7,174 nucleotides of DNA from Clostridia bacterium (GCA_024689165.1 JAILDS010000203.1:1-7174); one strand, 5' to 3'. Shown: positions 1 to 6,608, counted from the stretch's first letter. Made by a program: numbers and translations. Notes: generated by a model not told the origin, from the sequence alone.

Positions 1-194
1 CGCCCCCGCCTTTCCTCGTGATGGTTCCAGAACACGTAGGTCGAGACGATCTCCACGCCGCCGGACCTCATTTTTTCAAGCTCTTCCTTCCAGTACTGTT
101 CAGGGAAGCGTGAAAAGTGGAATTCCCCCATCACGGGCAGCCAGGGCTCGCCGTCTCTTGTGAGATTCTTTTCGTTCCATCCATACCGCGTCAT
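1..194 (-). CDS. Beta-galactosidase, GH35 family (N-terminal 64 residues, cut by window edge)
   Basis: The 64 visible residues match the start of glycoside hydrolase family 35. PVMGEFHFSRFP (residues 20-31) is the first barrel strand region, followed by QYWKEELEKMRSGGVEIV and then TYVFWNHHEE, the family's 'TYV.W..HE' motif. GH35 enzymes remove terminal beta-galactose by a retaining mechanism; the acid/base and nucleophile glutamates lie further on, outside the window. The ATG at 194 is preceded by GAAAGGAG (201-208 on the complement) with a 6-base spacer, so the start is secure. The N-terminus (MTRYGWNEKNLTRDG) is polar, with no signal peptide, suggesting a cytoplasmic enzyme. It is the fourth gene of the operon, 59 bases after the GH110 stop. 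Family assignment is firm for so short a piece; exact substrate is unknown, since GH35 also includes exo-beta-glucosaminidases and divergent clades. Confidence 0.85.
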   Translation of the reverse strand, partial: MTRYGWNEKNLTRDGEPWLPVMGEFHFSRFPEQYWKEELEKMRSGGVEIVSTYVFWNHHEERRG

Positions 195-214
195 GATACG
201 CTCCTTTCGAAAGG

Positions 215-257
215 CTGAGCCCGCTGCCGGCGAAGTATCGGGCCCGCCAGGGCTCAG
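215..257 (-). promoter_or_regulatory. Intercistronic stem-loop between the GH110 and GH35 genes
   Basis: CTGAGCCC (215-222) and GGGCTCAG (250-257) are a perfect 8-bp inverted repeat, with further partial GC pairing inside. The stem includes the GH110 stop codon (254-256). On the transcribed strand no run of T follows, so it is not a standard intrinsic terminator. It could stabilise the upstream mRNA, serve as a processing point or dampen GH35 expression; these roles are inferred. Just downstream, the 12-bp palindrome CCTTTCGAAAGG (203-214) overlaps the GH35 Shine-Dalgarno sequence, but on its own it would form only a very short stem. Confidence 0.45.
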
Positions 258-1903
258 ACCGGCTCCTGCGGGACCGAGTTGTTTTCGATCAGGATATCGC
301 CGCTCCTGTGCGCGGAAACGGTGAACGGCGCGTCGAAGGTGTTGCCGCTTATCTCCGCCCGCGCGAGGTATTCGAGCCTTATCGTGTGCCTGCCGGTACA
401 GGGCTGACGGAAGACGTTCCCGCTGACGGTCAGCCTGCCGTGGACGAACCCGCCGCTGTTTTCGTCAAGAACCTTCGGCGAAACGCGGATGACCGGCGCG
501 CCGTCGCAGACGAGCGAGCTGTTGCAGCCGACGACCTCGTTGTTCCGGAACGTAACGTCCGTCGTATAGCCGGACTCGAACCAGAAGTTGCAGTCGTCCT
601 CAATGACCAGCGCCGCGTCGCTGAGGTGGAAGAATCGGTTGTTTTCTATCACGACCCTGCCGCGCGTCGTGCAAAGAACGCCCCTGCCGTGCGTCGCGCC
701 GAAGTCGCAGCCGCGCACGTACAGGTCCGGCGTCCAGGTCGCGTTTTCGACAGCGTCCCTGCCGACGGCCGTGTCTTCCGGAGCGGGGCGGTCGAGCAGC
801 AGCCTTACGTCGGTGTCGCCCAGCTTTTCGAAAGCCTCGACGACAGCCTCGCCGTAGGGCCTGAGCGTATCTCCGCGGATGAACTCGAGCCTGTCGCCGG
901 CCTCGTAGGCCTGCAGTCCCCAGGTCTCCTTATGCATGAAGCGGACGGTGAGGACGCGCCTGTCCCCGCTCATCTCAACGATGCGCAGATGCGTCCCGTG
1001 GACGTTGATATAGTCGTCGTGCGCGCCGCGCGCGATGCAGTTTTCTATCAGCAGAACGCCCCTGCAGCCGGAAAACTGGAAGAAATCCGCCGTGCTCGCG
1101 GCGGTCCTCCCCTCGCCGGGGGTGAAGTCGCAGTCCCGGAAGCTCACGTTCTCGCAGAATTGAGAGACCATCCCCAGCCCGTGCATGAAGCGGACGCGCA
1201 GCCGCTCGAAAACAAGGTTTCTGCAGCGCTGGAACAGAGCGCCGGACTGGTCCCTGACGATGTTCCTCGACTGGAAAACGCAGCCCGGCTCGAAGTCGGC
1301 TCCGGGGTCCTTCAGCCGGACCCTTACCGTGCGCGCGTCGAGCCGTTGGACCTCGGTAAAAGAGAGCTTGTCGCTGCCGATGCCCCGGCAGAGCTGCTTT
1401 TCGGGGTCGTAGATGATGACGAAGCGGCGGTCCGCGTCCGAGGCCTGCTCCCAGTAGGGGGTAGAGTCTTCCTTATCCTCGCCGCGGAAAAAAAGCCGGT
1501 CGCCCTCTGTGCGGAAACGGCTGTCGGGAGCGAAGCGCAGCAGGCAGACCCCGCCGTCGTTCGACAGGACCGTGAACTCCGTCATGGTCGGGCAGGCGTA
1601 GTCGACGGTCAGGTCTTTCACGGTCACGTTTTCGCACCGGTCGAAAAGAAAGGGCGTCATTTTGCCGTGCACGAGCACGGTCGCGCCGTTGCCGTCGACG
1701 GTCACGTTTTTTCTGCCGCGCAGGTACATCGCCGCGTTTCTGCTGCCGAGAGGGTTCTCGGCTATGCTCGCGGTGTTGCTGCAGTAACAGCCCGTCAGAT
1801 CGTAGGAATCCTCCGGGCGGACGTGGTAAGTCGCGCCTTTTCGGAGCGTCAGCGTGCCGCCGTCGGAAACGCTTTCAAAAAGGCGGCAGAGCTCGTTTTT
1901 CAT
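254..1903 (-). CDS. GH110-type alpha-1,3-galactosidase, right-handed beta-helix, no signal peptide
   Basis: The 549-residue protein resembles GH110 enzymes, inverting exo-alpha-galactosidases that cleave alpha-1,3-linked galactose (blood group B and linear alpha-Gal antigens). Beta-helix coils are visible at residues 66-105 (NVTVDGNGATV...NVTVKDLTVDYACP) and again at about 220-300 and 390-545, with a non-repeating insert between the first two blocks. Three Asp fit the proposed catalytic trio: D273 in STADFF, and D296/D297 in HDDYINVHG. Their spacing of 23 and 24 matches the trio I recall from a crystallised GH110 enzyme. RGVLCTTRGRVVIENN (residues 407-422) and the FWFESG segment after it are also family-like. 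The ATG at 1903 is chosen because GAGGACAG lies 7 bases upstream; an earlier in-frame start at 1990 would overlap the preceding gene and add an Arg/Thr-rich, non-homologous stretch. Unlike the exported Bacteroides members, no signal peptide is visible. Family is likely; linkage specificity is inferred. Confidence 0.83.
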   Translation of the reverse strand: MKNELCRLFESVSDGGTLTLRKGATYHVRPEDSYDLTGCYCSNTASIAENPLGSRNAAMYLRGRKNVTVDGNGATVLVHGKMTPFLFDRCENVTVKDLTVDYACPTMTEFTVLSNDGGVCLLRFAPDSRFRTEGDRLFFRGEDKEDSTPYWEQASDADRRFVIIYDPEKQLCRGIGSDKLSFTEVQRLDARTVRVRLKDPGADFEPGCVFQSRNIVRDQSGALFQRCRNLVFERLRVRFMHGLGMVSQFCENVSFRDCDFTPGEGRTAASTADFFQFSGCRGVLLIENCIARGAHDDYINVHGTHLRIVEMSGDRRVLTVRFMHKETWGLQAYEAGDRLEFIRGDTLRPYGEAVVEAFEKLGDTDVRLLLDRPAPEDTAVGRDAVENATWTPDLYVRGCDFGATHGRGVLCTTRGRVVIENNRFFHLSDAALVIEDDCNFWFESGYTTDVTFRNNEVVGCNSSLVCDGAPVIRVSPKVLDENSGGFVHGRLTVSGNVFRQPCTGRHTIRLEYLARAEISGNTFDAPFTVSAHRSGDILIENNSVPQEPV

Positions 1904-1910
1904 TTTCGTT

Positions 1911-1918
1911 CTGTCCTC
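1911..1918 (-). promoter_or_regulatory. Ribosome binding site fixing the GH110 start
   Basis: GAGGACAG on the minus strand, 7 bases before the ATG at 1903. It supports this start over the longer in-frame reading that begins at 1990 inside the previous gene. Confidence 0.6.
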
Positions 1919-1934
1919 GGTTTTTTCGCGTATG

Positions 1935-3611
1935 TCAGCAGGACGGCGCGTACCGGTAGCGGTAGCAGAGCCTGCCGTAGGGCGCTGCATCGCCGCGCAG
2001 GTAGAAGTCCTCTACGGTGTCGCCGTCCACGCCGTCCGCCCATTTGAAATCGAGCGCGAAGCCGCCGTCCTCCGGCAGGCCGAGCAGCTTTTTAGGTATC
2101 TCATACCTGATCGCGGCGCCGTCGACGGAGACGGCCACGCCGTCGAGAGCGGTCGTCTGTTTGTTCAGCCTCATCCGAGCCGAGCCGTCCGGCGTGAATA
2201 TGAAGGTCTTGGTTTTATAAGGCGCGAGCACGCTGCCGTAGTGCTCCTGGTCTACCGGGACGACGTAGAGGCGCATGTAATTGCCCTCGGGCCGGATAGC
2301 CTCGGCGCATTCGGCCGTGAAGACCACGCGGTCGCCCTCGGAGCGGACGGTCATGGTCCGGATATCGTTGACGCAGGCCGGCGCGCAGTAGTGGGTGTTG
2401 CCGTTGCCGTCCGCGTCGCGCGGGAGCTTCCAAGCGGGGTAATCTGTGTAAAGCAGCCCGTCGCCGTCGTCGGTCGGGTCGGCTTCTCCGCCCTTATAAC
2501 GGCGGATGTACTCGACGAGCTGCATGTAGTAGTTGTCGAAATACCCGCCCTTCATGGGCTCTATGTCGCGGCTGTATTCGAGCGAGCAGCAGTCGCACAT
2601 CACGGCGCGCATCTCCTGTATGCCCGCGCGGTAATAAGTGAACTCGCCCTCGTCGTTGCTGACGGTGTAGGTGAAGGGCTCGCGCCTGTCCCAGCGCCAC
2701 TGCCCCGCGGTCCATTCGTTCCAGCCGGTCACGAAGACCATCTCCGGGTCGACCTTCAGCGCGTATTCCCACTGTTCGGCGAAGTTGAAGCCGTACTGCA
2801 CGGCGTTCTCGCGGATATCCATCCTGCCGTCGTGGTAGCTCCTGCCCCACGCGCCGTCCTCGCCGAAAAACGCCGAGTCGCTGTGGGCGCAGTTCGGGTG
2901 CTGGGCTACGGAGACGTTCACGATCTCCGGCGCGCCGTCCTTATTGCGGTAGACCCGCTGCGGGCGTATGAATTCCATCCACGGGAAGCCGTCTTCGCGC
3001 TGCTCCTCCAGCGGCCACTGCGAGACCCTGTGCGTGAAAAAGTCCCTTGCCTCGGGCGAGCACTCGCCCGGCTTATCGATGATGAGCGGCTTGCCGTCAA
3101 GCTCGAACCAGGTCTTCTTGTAAGCTCCCTTTGAGTAGATCCTGTCGTACAGCTCGTCGACCGTCGCGCCGGACTCGGTGTTGGTGTAAAAGACCACCTT
3201 TGGCGCCGGGCAGCCCGCGTCGATGTACTCCTCGAGCACGGACATTATCTTCATCACCTGATCGTAGAAGATGACGCGGTTCGTCGTATCGAAAACGATG
3301 AAGTCCACGTCCGCGAAGCCGAGCATCTCGACGTGCCTGCGGATGACCCATTCGTCCTCCGTCATGTAATAGCCGAACAGCGGTTCGCCCCAGTAGGCGC
3401 CGCCTGTCCACGCGGGGTGGTCCATGTCCGTCGCGGCGGTGGGGTCCTCGGCGATCACCTTGCTCACGTCGACCGGGGCGTGGTCGTAGCGCGAGGAGTT
3501 GCAGACGAAATAGAAGATGCCGACGAGCCTGTCCCGCCGTCCGTCAGTCTGCGGGACGGCGCGGCCCAGCCGGTCGACGCCGCGCACGCAGCGCATATCC
3601 GTTTTTTTCAT
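1935..3611 (-). CDS. Putative glycoside hydrolase, GH99/GH71-like barrel with C-terminal CBM9-like domain
   Basis: This 558-residue protein looks like the poorly characterised GH71/GH99-like (WbsX-related) TIM-barrel group. Segments typical of that fold, in order: VGIFYFVCNS (residues 30-39), YYMTEDEWVIRRHVEMLGFA then VDFIVFDTTNR (81-112), KVVFYTNT (138-145), VTGWNEW (294-300) with a candidate catalytic Glu at 299, and FDNYYMQLVEYIRRYKG (358-374). From about residue 410 a separate beta-rich domain follows, with DFKWADG (521-527) and DFYLRGDAAPYGR (535-547). This pattern recurs, from memory, at the C-terminus of similar gut clostridial proteins and recalls CBM9/DOMON-like sugar-binding domains. 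No signal peptide is seen. The ATG at 3611 has an unusually complete Shine-Dalgarno; an upstream GTG at 3641 overlaps the GH36 stop but has no comparable site. It lies 26 bases after GH36 and 31 before GH110. Reaction and substrate are unknown; GH99 endo-mannosidase activity should not be assumed. Confidence 0.62.
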   Translation of the reverse strand: MKKTDMRCVRGVDRLGRAVPQTDGRRDRLVGIFYFVCNSSRYDHAPVDVSKVIAEDPTAATDMDHPAWTGGAYWGEPLFGYYMTEDEWVIRRHVEMLGFADVDFIVFDTTNRVIFYDQVMKIMSVLEEYIDAGCPAPKVVFYTNTESGATVDELYDRIYSKGAYKKTWFELDGKPLIIDKPGECSPEARDFFTHRVSQWPLEEQREDGFPWMEFIRPQRVYRNKDGAPEIVNVSVAQHPNCAHSDSAFFGEDGAWGRSYHDGRMDIRENAVQYGFNFAEQWEYALKVDPEMVFVTGWNEWTAGQWRWDRREPFTYTVSNDEGEFTYYRAGIQEMRAVMCDCCSLEYSRDIEPMKGGYFDNYYMQLVEYIRRYKGGEADPTDDGDGLLYTDYPAWKLPRDADGNGNTHYCAPACVNDIRTMTVRSEGDRVVFTAECAEAIRPEGNYMRLYVVPVDQEHYGSVLAPYKTKTFIFTPDGSARMRLNKQTTALDGVAVSVDGAAIRYEIPKKLLGLPEDGGFALDFKWADGVDGDTVEDFYLRGDAAPYGRLCYRYRYAPSC

Positions 3612-3616
3612 GCTTT

Positions 3617-3627
3617 GATCATCTCCT
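3617..3627 (-). promoter_or_regulatory. Extended Shine-Dalgarno fixing the GH99-like start
   Basis: AGGAGATGATC on the minus strand differs at one base from the full 16S complement AGGAGGTGATC and ends 5 bases before the ATG at 3611. This decides against the GTG at 3641, which is fused to the GH36 stop as GTGA. Confidence 0.8.
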
Positions 3628-3637
3628 GTGTTTTTTG

Positions 3638-5719
3638 TCACGACAGCGCCGCCGCGACCGCCTCAAAGTTTTCGTGAAGCTCTATTTCGAGCCCGTCACC
3701 GGTCAGCCTGACCCGTCCGTCCCCGACCGCGAGGACCGCGTCCACGCGCGAGGCGCTGACCGGGATTCTCACTCTTTCGGGCAGTTTCCCCGCGAAGGCG
3801 TGCAGCGCGACGAGGGTCCTGCCGCTCTTTTCGTCCCAGCGGACGACGGCCTGCCAGCCCTCCGGGTGGGCGAAGCCGTCGGCGACCTCGCCGTAAAACG
3901 CCGATACGCCGTTTCTGATGACGGGCGAAACGTCCCGGTAAAAGGCGATAGCGCGGTCGACGAGCTCCCACTGCGCGTCGGACAGGTCGAATATATCGCC
4001 GGACAGGCACATAACGCCGAGAAGCGTGCTGACCATGGAATAATTAATCCGCTTCAGGCTGTCGGTTTTTCTCAGGACGGCCCAGATCTGGCTCTGCTCC
4101 GGCCTTATCAGCCTGTGCAGGTGCGCGGCGATGACCGGGATGTGGGCGCATTCGTGCGCGTCCGAAAAAGAGGCGAAGTCGCACAGGGCCATCATGGACG
4201 GCTCGAGCCTGTGGCCGCCCGAGGCGCAGTTTTCTATCTGTATGCCGGGCACCTCGCGCCTTATCTCCCGCCAGAAGTCCCGGACGGCGAGCAGGTGCTG
4301 CCGCAGTCCCTCGCCGAGCCCGTCGCCGCCCGGGTCGTCGCAGCCGAGGCCGATAGTGTCGTTGTAGTCGATCTTGAGATAGCCGAAGCCGTTGTCCCGC
4401 AGAAAGCGGATCGCCTTTTCGCGCAGGTACTCCCGCGCTTCCGGCTTCCTGAGGTCGAAGAACATCCTGCCGGTGTCTATCGGCGTCCCGCTGCGCGAAA
4501 GGAGCAGGTCCGGGCGCTCCTGCGCGACGGCGCTGTTGTGGGCGGCGTTTTCAAGCTCGAACCATATCCCCGGCCGCATGCCCGCTTCGCGGATATACCT
4601 TGCCGCCGCCGCGGTCCCGTTCGGGAACCTCTCGGCGTGGGTCTCCCAGTCGCCGATGGAAGACCACCAGTCGTCCTGGCCGAACCAGCCCGCGTCGATG
4701 ACGAAGGTGTCCACGCCGCGGCCGCGCAGAGCGTCGACGCATTTTTTCACATTCTCTTCGGTAGGGTTCCCCCAGGTCGTGCAGTATTCGTTGAAAAGGA
4801 CCGGCAGCGGCTCGTCCGTCCTGCCGCAGGGCGTCAGATGCAGGTCCTGCAGCCGCTGTGAAACGGGGTCGGGTCCGCCTGTTCCCACGGTCACGAACGC
4901 GGCCGGCGTTTCAAAGGAGCCGCCCGGCGGCACCGTTTTTGACCAGTGCCCGGTCTCGAAGTCGGCGAGCCCGCCCGTGAGGCAGAGCTCCTCTCTCTGC
5001 CTGCGCGCTTCCATCTGCCAAGAGCCCGGCCAGGCAAGCTGGACCGCCCAGGTCACGCCCGCCAACCGGTCCTCCGCCGCGAGGAAGGGGAAGTATTTCC
5101 GCACGGGCATGGAGCCGATCTGACAGAATTTTTCGCATCTGACGCCGTTGAGCGACCACGAGGGCTCAAGATGCAGGTCGATGAGCGTTTCGGACTCGAC
5201 CTTGCCCTCCGCGCTCCACCAGCTCCGCGCCCGGTGGAGCAGCATCCCGTCCGTTTGCCGCGCGTCGCCGAAGGGCGAGAGCCCTCCGAAGGAAAAGCTC
5301 GACAGCGCTTCGAGCGTGACGGGCTTTTCCGAGCCGTTTTCGAAAACGGTCTTCACCGAAAAAGCCCTGTCGCCCTCCCGGTAGGTCAGAATATGGCGGA
5401 CTGCGAAGCCGCGCCCGTCCTCCGTTCGGGTCTCGATTGTTGTTACGCCGTCTTTTTCGGAAAACGTCTGCCCGGCGTATCTCATCCGCCGCGTCGAGGC
5501 GGAGCCGGAGCTCGTCAGGCCGTTCGCGTAGCCCGGGGGCAGGTCGTCCCCTCTGATATACAGCTGCGCGAGCGGCTCGACCTCGTGTGAGGCGGGGTCC
5601 GCGCGGTCTTCGGCGGCGGCGGGGACAAAACTCATGCCGACGGCTCCGTCGCCGTTTTTCCAGTACGCGGCGGCCATGTCGCCGAGAGCGTATCGGCGGA
5701 TAAGCTCGCATTTTTTCAT
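3638..5719 (-). CDS. Alpha-galactosidase, GH36 family
   Basis: The 693-residue protein has the GH36 layout: N-terminal beta-sandwich (about 1-300), catalytic barrel (about 305-600) and C-terminal beta domain. The length is close to the usual 700-740. Motifs seen: VDTFVIDAGWFG (residues 336-347), SIGDWE with ERFPNG, the nucleophile motif LKIDYN with Asp451, ENCASGGHRLEP (496-507), and the acid/base motif FSDAHE with Asp520. The 69-residue spacing between the two catalytic Asp is normal for GH36. The family removes alpha-1,6-linked galactose (raffinose, melibiose) with retention; some members act on alpha-GalNAc. Two motifs depart from the textbook form: IDAGW instead of DDGW, and SDAHE instead of SDDTD, so specificity may differ. 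ATG 5719 is preferred, with AAAGGA (5730-5735) 10 bases upstream; a TTG at 5725 is possible and would add two residues. It is first in the operon, directly behind the promoter, with no signal peptide. Confidence 0.92.
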   Translation of the reverse strand: MKKCELIRRYALGDMAAAYWKNGDGAVGMSFVPAAAEDRADPASHEVEPLAQLYIRGDDLPPGYANGLTSSGSASTRRMRYAGQTFSEKDGVTTIETRTEDGRGFAVRHILTYREGDRAFSVKTVFENGSEKPVTLEALSSFSFGGLSPFGDARQTDGMLLHRARSWWSAEGKVESETLIDLHLEPSWSLNGVRCEKFCQIGSMPVRKYFPFLAAEDRLAGVTWAVQLAWPGSWQMEARRQREELCLTGGLADFETGHWSKTVPPGGSFETPAAFVTVGTGGPDPVSQRLQDLHLTPCGRTDEPLPVLFNEYCTTWGNPTEENVKKCVDALRGRGVDTFVIDAGWFGQDDWWSSIGDWETHAERFPNGTAAAARYIREAGMRPGIWFELENAAHNSAVAQERPDLLLSRSGTPIDTGRMFFDLRKPEAREYLREKAIRFLRDNGFGYLKIDYNDTIGLGCDDPGGDGLGEGLRQHLLAVRDFWREIRREVPGIQIENCASGGHRLEPSMMALCDFASFSDAHECAHIPVIAAHLHRLIRPEQSQIWAVLRKTDSLKRINYSMVSTLLGVMCLSGDIFDLSDAQWELVDRAIAFYRDVSPVIRNGVSAFYGEVADGFAHPEGWQAVVRWDEKSGRTLVALHAFAGKLPERVRIPVSASRVDAVLAVGDGRVRLTGDGLEIELHENFEAVAAALS

Positions 5720-5791
5720 CGTCAAAGCGTCCTTTCATCAAAAACAACGGCGCTGTCCGGTGCAGTTCGTTTTTTCGCGATCCTGCCTGCG

Positions 5792-5820
5792 ATCATACCA
5801 CGCCGCGCCGGTTTTTTCCA
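5792..5820 (-). promoter_or_regulatory. Promoter of the glycosidase operon (extended -10)
   Basis: On the minus strand a -35-like TGGAAA (5815-5820) and a -10 TATGAT (5792-5797) are 17 bases apart, and the -10 is preceded by TG plus one base, a perfect extended -10. Transcription would start near 5785, leaving a leader of about 65 bases before GH36. Two direct copies of GCGATC (plus strand 5777-5782 and 5789-5794) sit 12 bases apart over the -10 and start site, a possible regulator site. Confidence 0.65.
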
Positions 5821-5880
5821 TAGTTTTTACGAAAAAAAGGGCCTTTTAGGATTTCAGCGGAATAAGACAGGTTCCGGTTT

Positions 5881-5904
5881 GTTCCGGTGCCCGGAGCACG
5901 GAAC
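5881..5904. repeat. Imperfect hairpin upstream of the operon promoter
   Basis: GTTCCGGTGC (5881-5890) pairs with GCACGGAAC (5896-5904) with one bulged G around a 5-base loop. GTTCCGGT also occurs directly before it at 5871-5878. No T-run follows on either strand, so it is not a convincing terminator; it may be an operator, part of a repeat element, or chance in a GC-rich stretch. The surrounding 5821-5953 contains no credible gene. Confidence 0.4.
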
Positions 5905-5953
5905 CCGGGACGTTTACGCGCATTGTGTTTCGGAACGAAACGCGGCCTTTTTC

Positions 5954-6202
5954 GGGTAGCGCGGCACCTCAGTGCCGCCCCGACGCGCAGCGTCGGTTTA
6001 AAATGCCGCGCGCAGCGCCCTTCGTCGTCGCAAACTTCGCTTGCTCGTTTTGTCGCAGGCTCCAAAAGCTCGCCCGCTCCGTTGCTCCTCCTCTCCCCAC
6101 GAACCTTTGCTTCGCAAATCTTCGCGGGGGCCCCGATATCCTTCATACTTCATACTTGGTTTTCGCCCTTCGGGCGGGCGGCACTGAGGTGCCGCGCTAC
6201 CC
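5954..6202. repeat. 249-bp intergenic element with perfect 27-bp inverted ends and nested hairpins
   Basis: The left arm (5954-5980, beginning GGGTAGCGCGGCACC) is the exact reverse complement of the right arm (6176-6202, ending GGTGCCGCGCTACCC). Each arm contains its own hairpin: GCGGCAC, loop CTCA, GTGCCGC on the left and the mirror form on the right. Inside are CCGACGC-GCA-GCGTCGG (5980-5996), TTTGC-TTC-GCAAA (6106-6118), the palindromes GGGGCCCC and GATATC (6127-6140), a doubled CTTCATA/CTTCATACTT run (6141-6156) and CGCCC-TTC-GGGCG (6165-6177). No ORF in it looks like a protein. The form suits a non-autonomous, MITE-like mobile repeat or a highly structured RNA. No clear target-site duplication is visible beside the ends. 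Confidence 0.75.
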
Positions 6203-6283
6203 CCGGGTCCGGCTTACGGACGGTTTTCATGTCGCTTCCGCGAACGAATCGCCCCATACAGGTCGCCGCACCATCCGGGAGGC

Positions 6284-6464
6284 AACTCCCTCAGTCGCTA
6301 CGCGACAGCTCCCTCGGAGAGGAAAACTCCCTCAGTCGCTCCGCGACAGCTCCCTCAGAGAGGAAAACTCCCTCAGTCGCTCCGCGACAGCTCCCTCAGA
6401 GAGGGAGCCTTTAAAGCCTCCCTCATTGAGGGAGGTGGCGCGCTTCGGCGCGGCGGAGGGAGTT
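6284..6464. mobile_element. MITE-like element with AACTCCCTC inverted ends
   Basis: The element starts AACTCCCTC (6284-6292) and ends with the exact reverse complement GAGGGAGTT (6456-6464). It contains perfect hairpins CTCCCTC-AGA-GAGGGAG (6391-6407), CCTCCCTC-ATT-GAGGGAGG (6417-6435) and CGCGC-TTCG-GCGCG around 6439-6452. It is about 180 bp and encodes nothing. I recall very similar CTCCCTCAGTCGC...GGCGGAGGGAGTT repeats scattered in gut Ruminococcaceae genomes, but that is memory, not a search. No target duplication is obvious. The sequence between this and the previous element (6203-6283) holds only a small GTCCG-GCTTA-CGGAC hairpin (6207-6221). Confidence 0.72.
6286..6408. repeat. Three tandem 41-bp repeats inside the MITE-like element
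   Basis: Copies run 6286-6326, 6327-6367 and 6368-6408, each beginning CTCCCTCAGTCGCT. Each carries a GTCGC-TNC-GCGAC hairpin followed by CAGCTCCCTC. Copy 1 differs by TAC for TCC and CGG for CAG; copy 3 alone keeps the full GAGGGAG partner, so it is probably the original and copies 1-2 are amplifications of the left half of the element. Confidence 0.88.
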
Positions 6465-6608
6465 CTTCGGTTTTTATCATCCGTCAACGCGTTATTTACC
6501 AAAAAAAGACGGCTGCCCCGGCTCGGCGGCAACAAAAAAGGAAAGGGACAGGGCTTTTGAAAGTTATCAATACTATTAGTGTATGTTCATTATCAGTCAT
6601 TATCGCTA
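6465..6608. other. Intergenic stretch without a gene; change from GC-rich to AT-rich
   Basis: After the MITE end the sequence holds A-runs (6500-6506, 6533-6539) with GC-rich bases between them but no clean terminator stem. From about 6550 it becomes clearly AT-rich. I see no credible coding region or RNA gene here. Confidence 0.5.

Noticed and set aside
1903..1990. Longer GH110 start at 1990
   Set aside because: It would overlap the preceding gene by more than 50 bases and add residues unlike the family; the start at 1903 has a good ribosome site.
308..3134. Long plus-strand open frames (308-2047 and 1854-3134) opposite the GH110 and GH99-like genes
   Set aside because: Their products are Arg/Ala/Val-rich without recognisable motifs and lie antisense to genes with clear family signatures. 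GC-rich codon bias commonly keeps such frames open.
3635..4861. Plus-strand frame of 408 codons opposite GH36
   Set aside because: Low-complexity composition, no start signals and no motifs; antisense shadow of GH36.
6286..6408. CRISPR array
   Set aside because: The 41-bp units are directly adjacent with no unique spacers, and they are part of an inverted-end element.
6500..6540. Intrinsic terminator on the minus strand (GC-rich stretch followed by seven T)
   Set aside because: No continuous stem could be paired next to the T-run.
5793..6560. Open frames of 117, 175 and 211 codons across the intergenic repeats
   Set aside because: They run through hairpins and tandem repeats and contain the repeat peptides these create; no domain or good ribosome site is seen.
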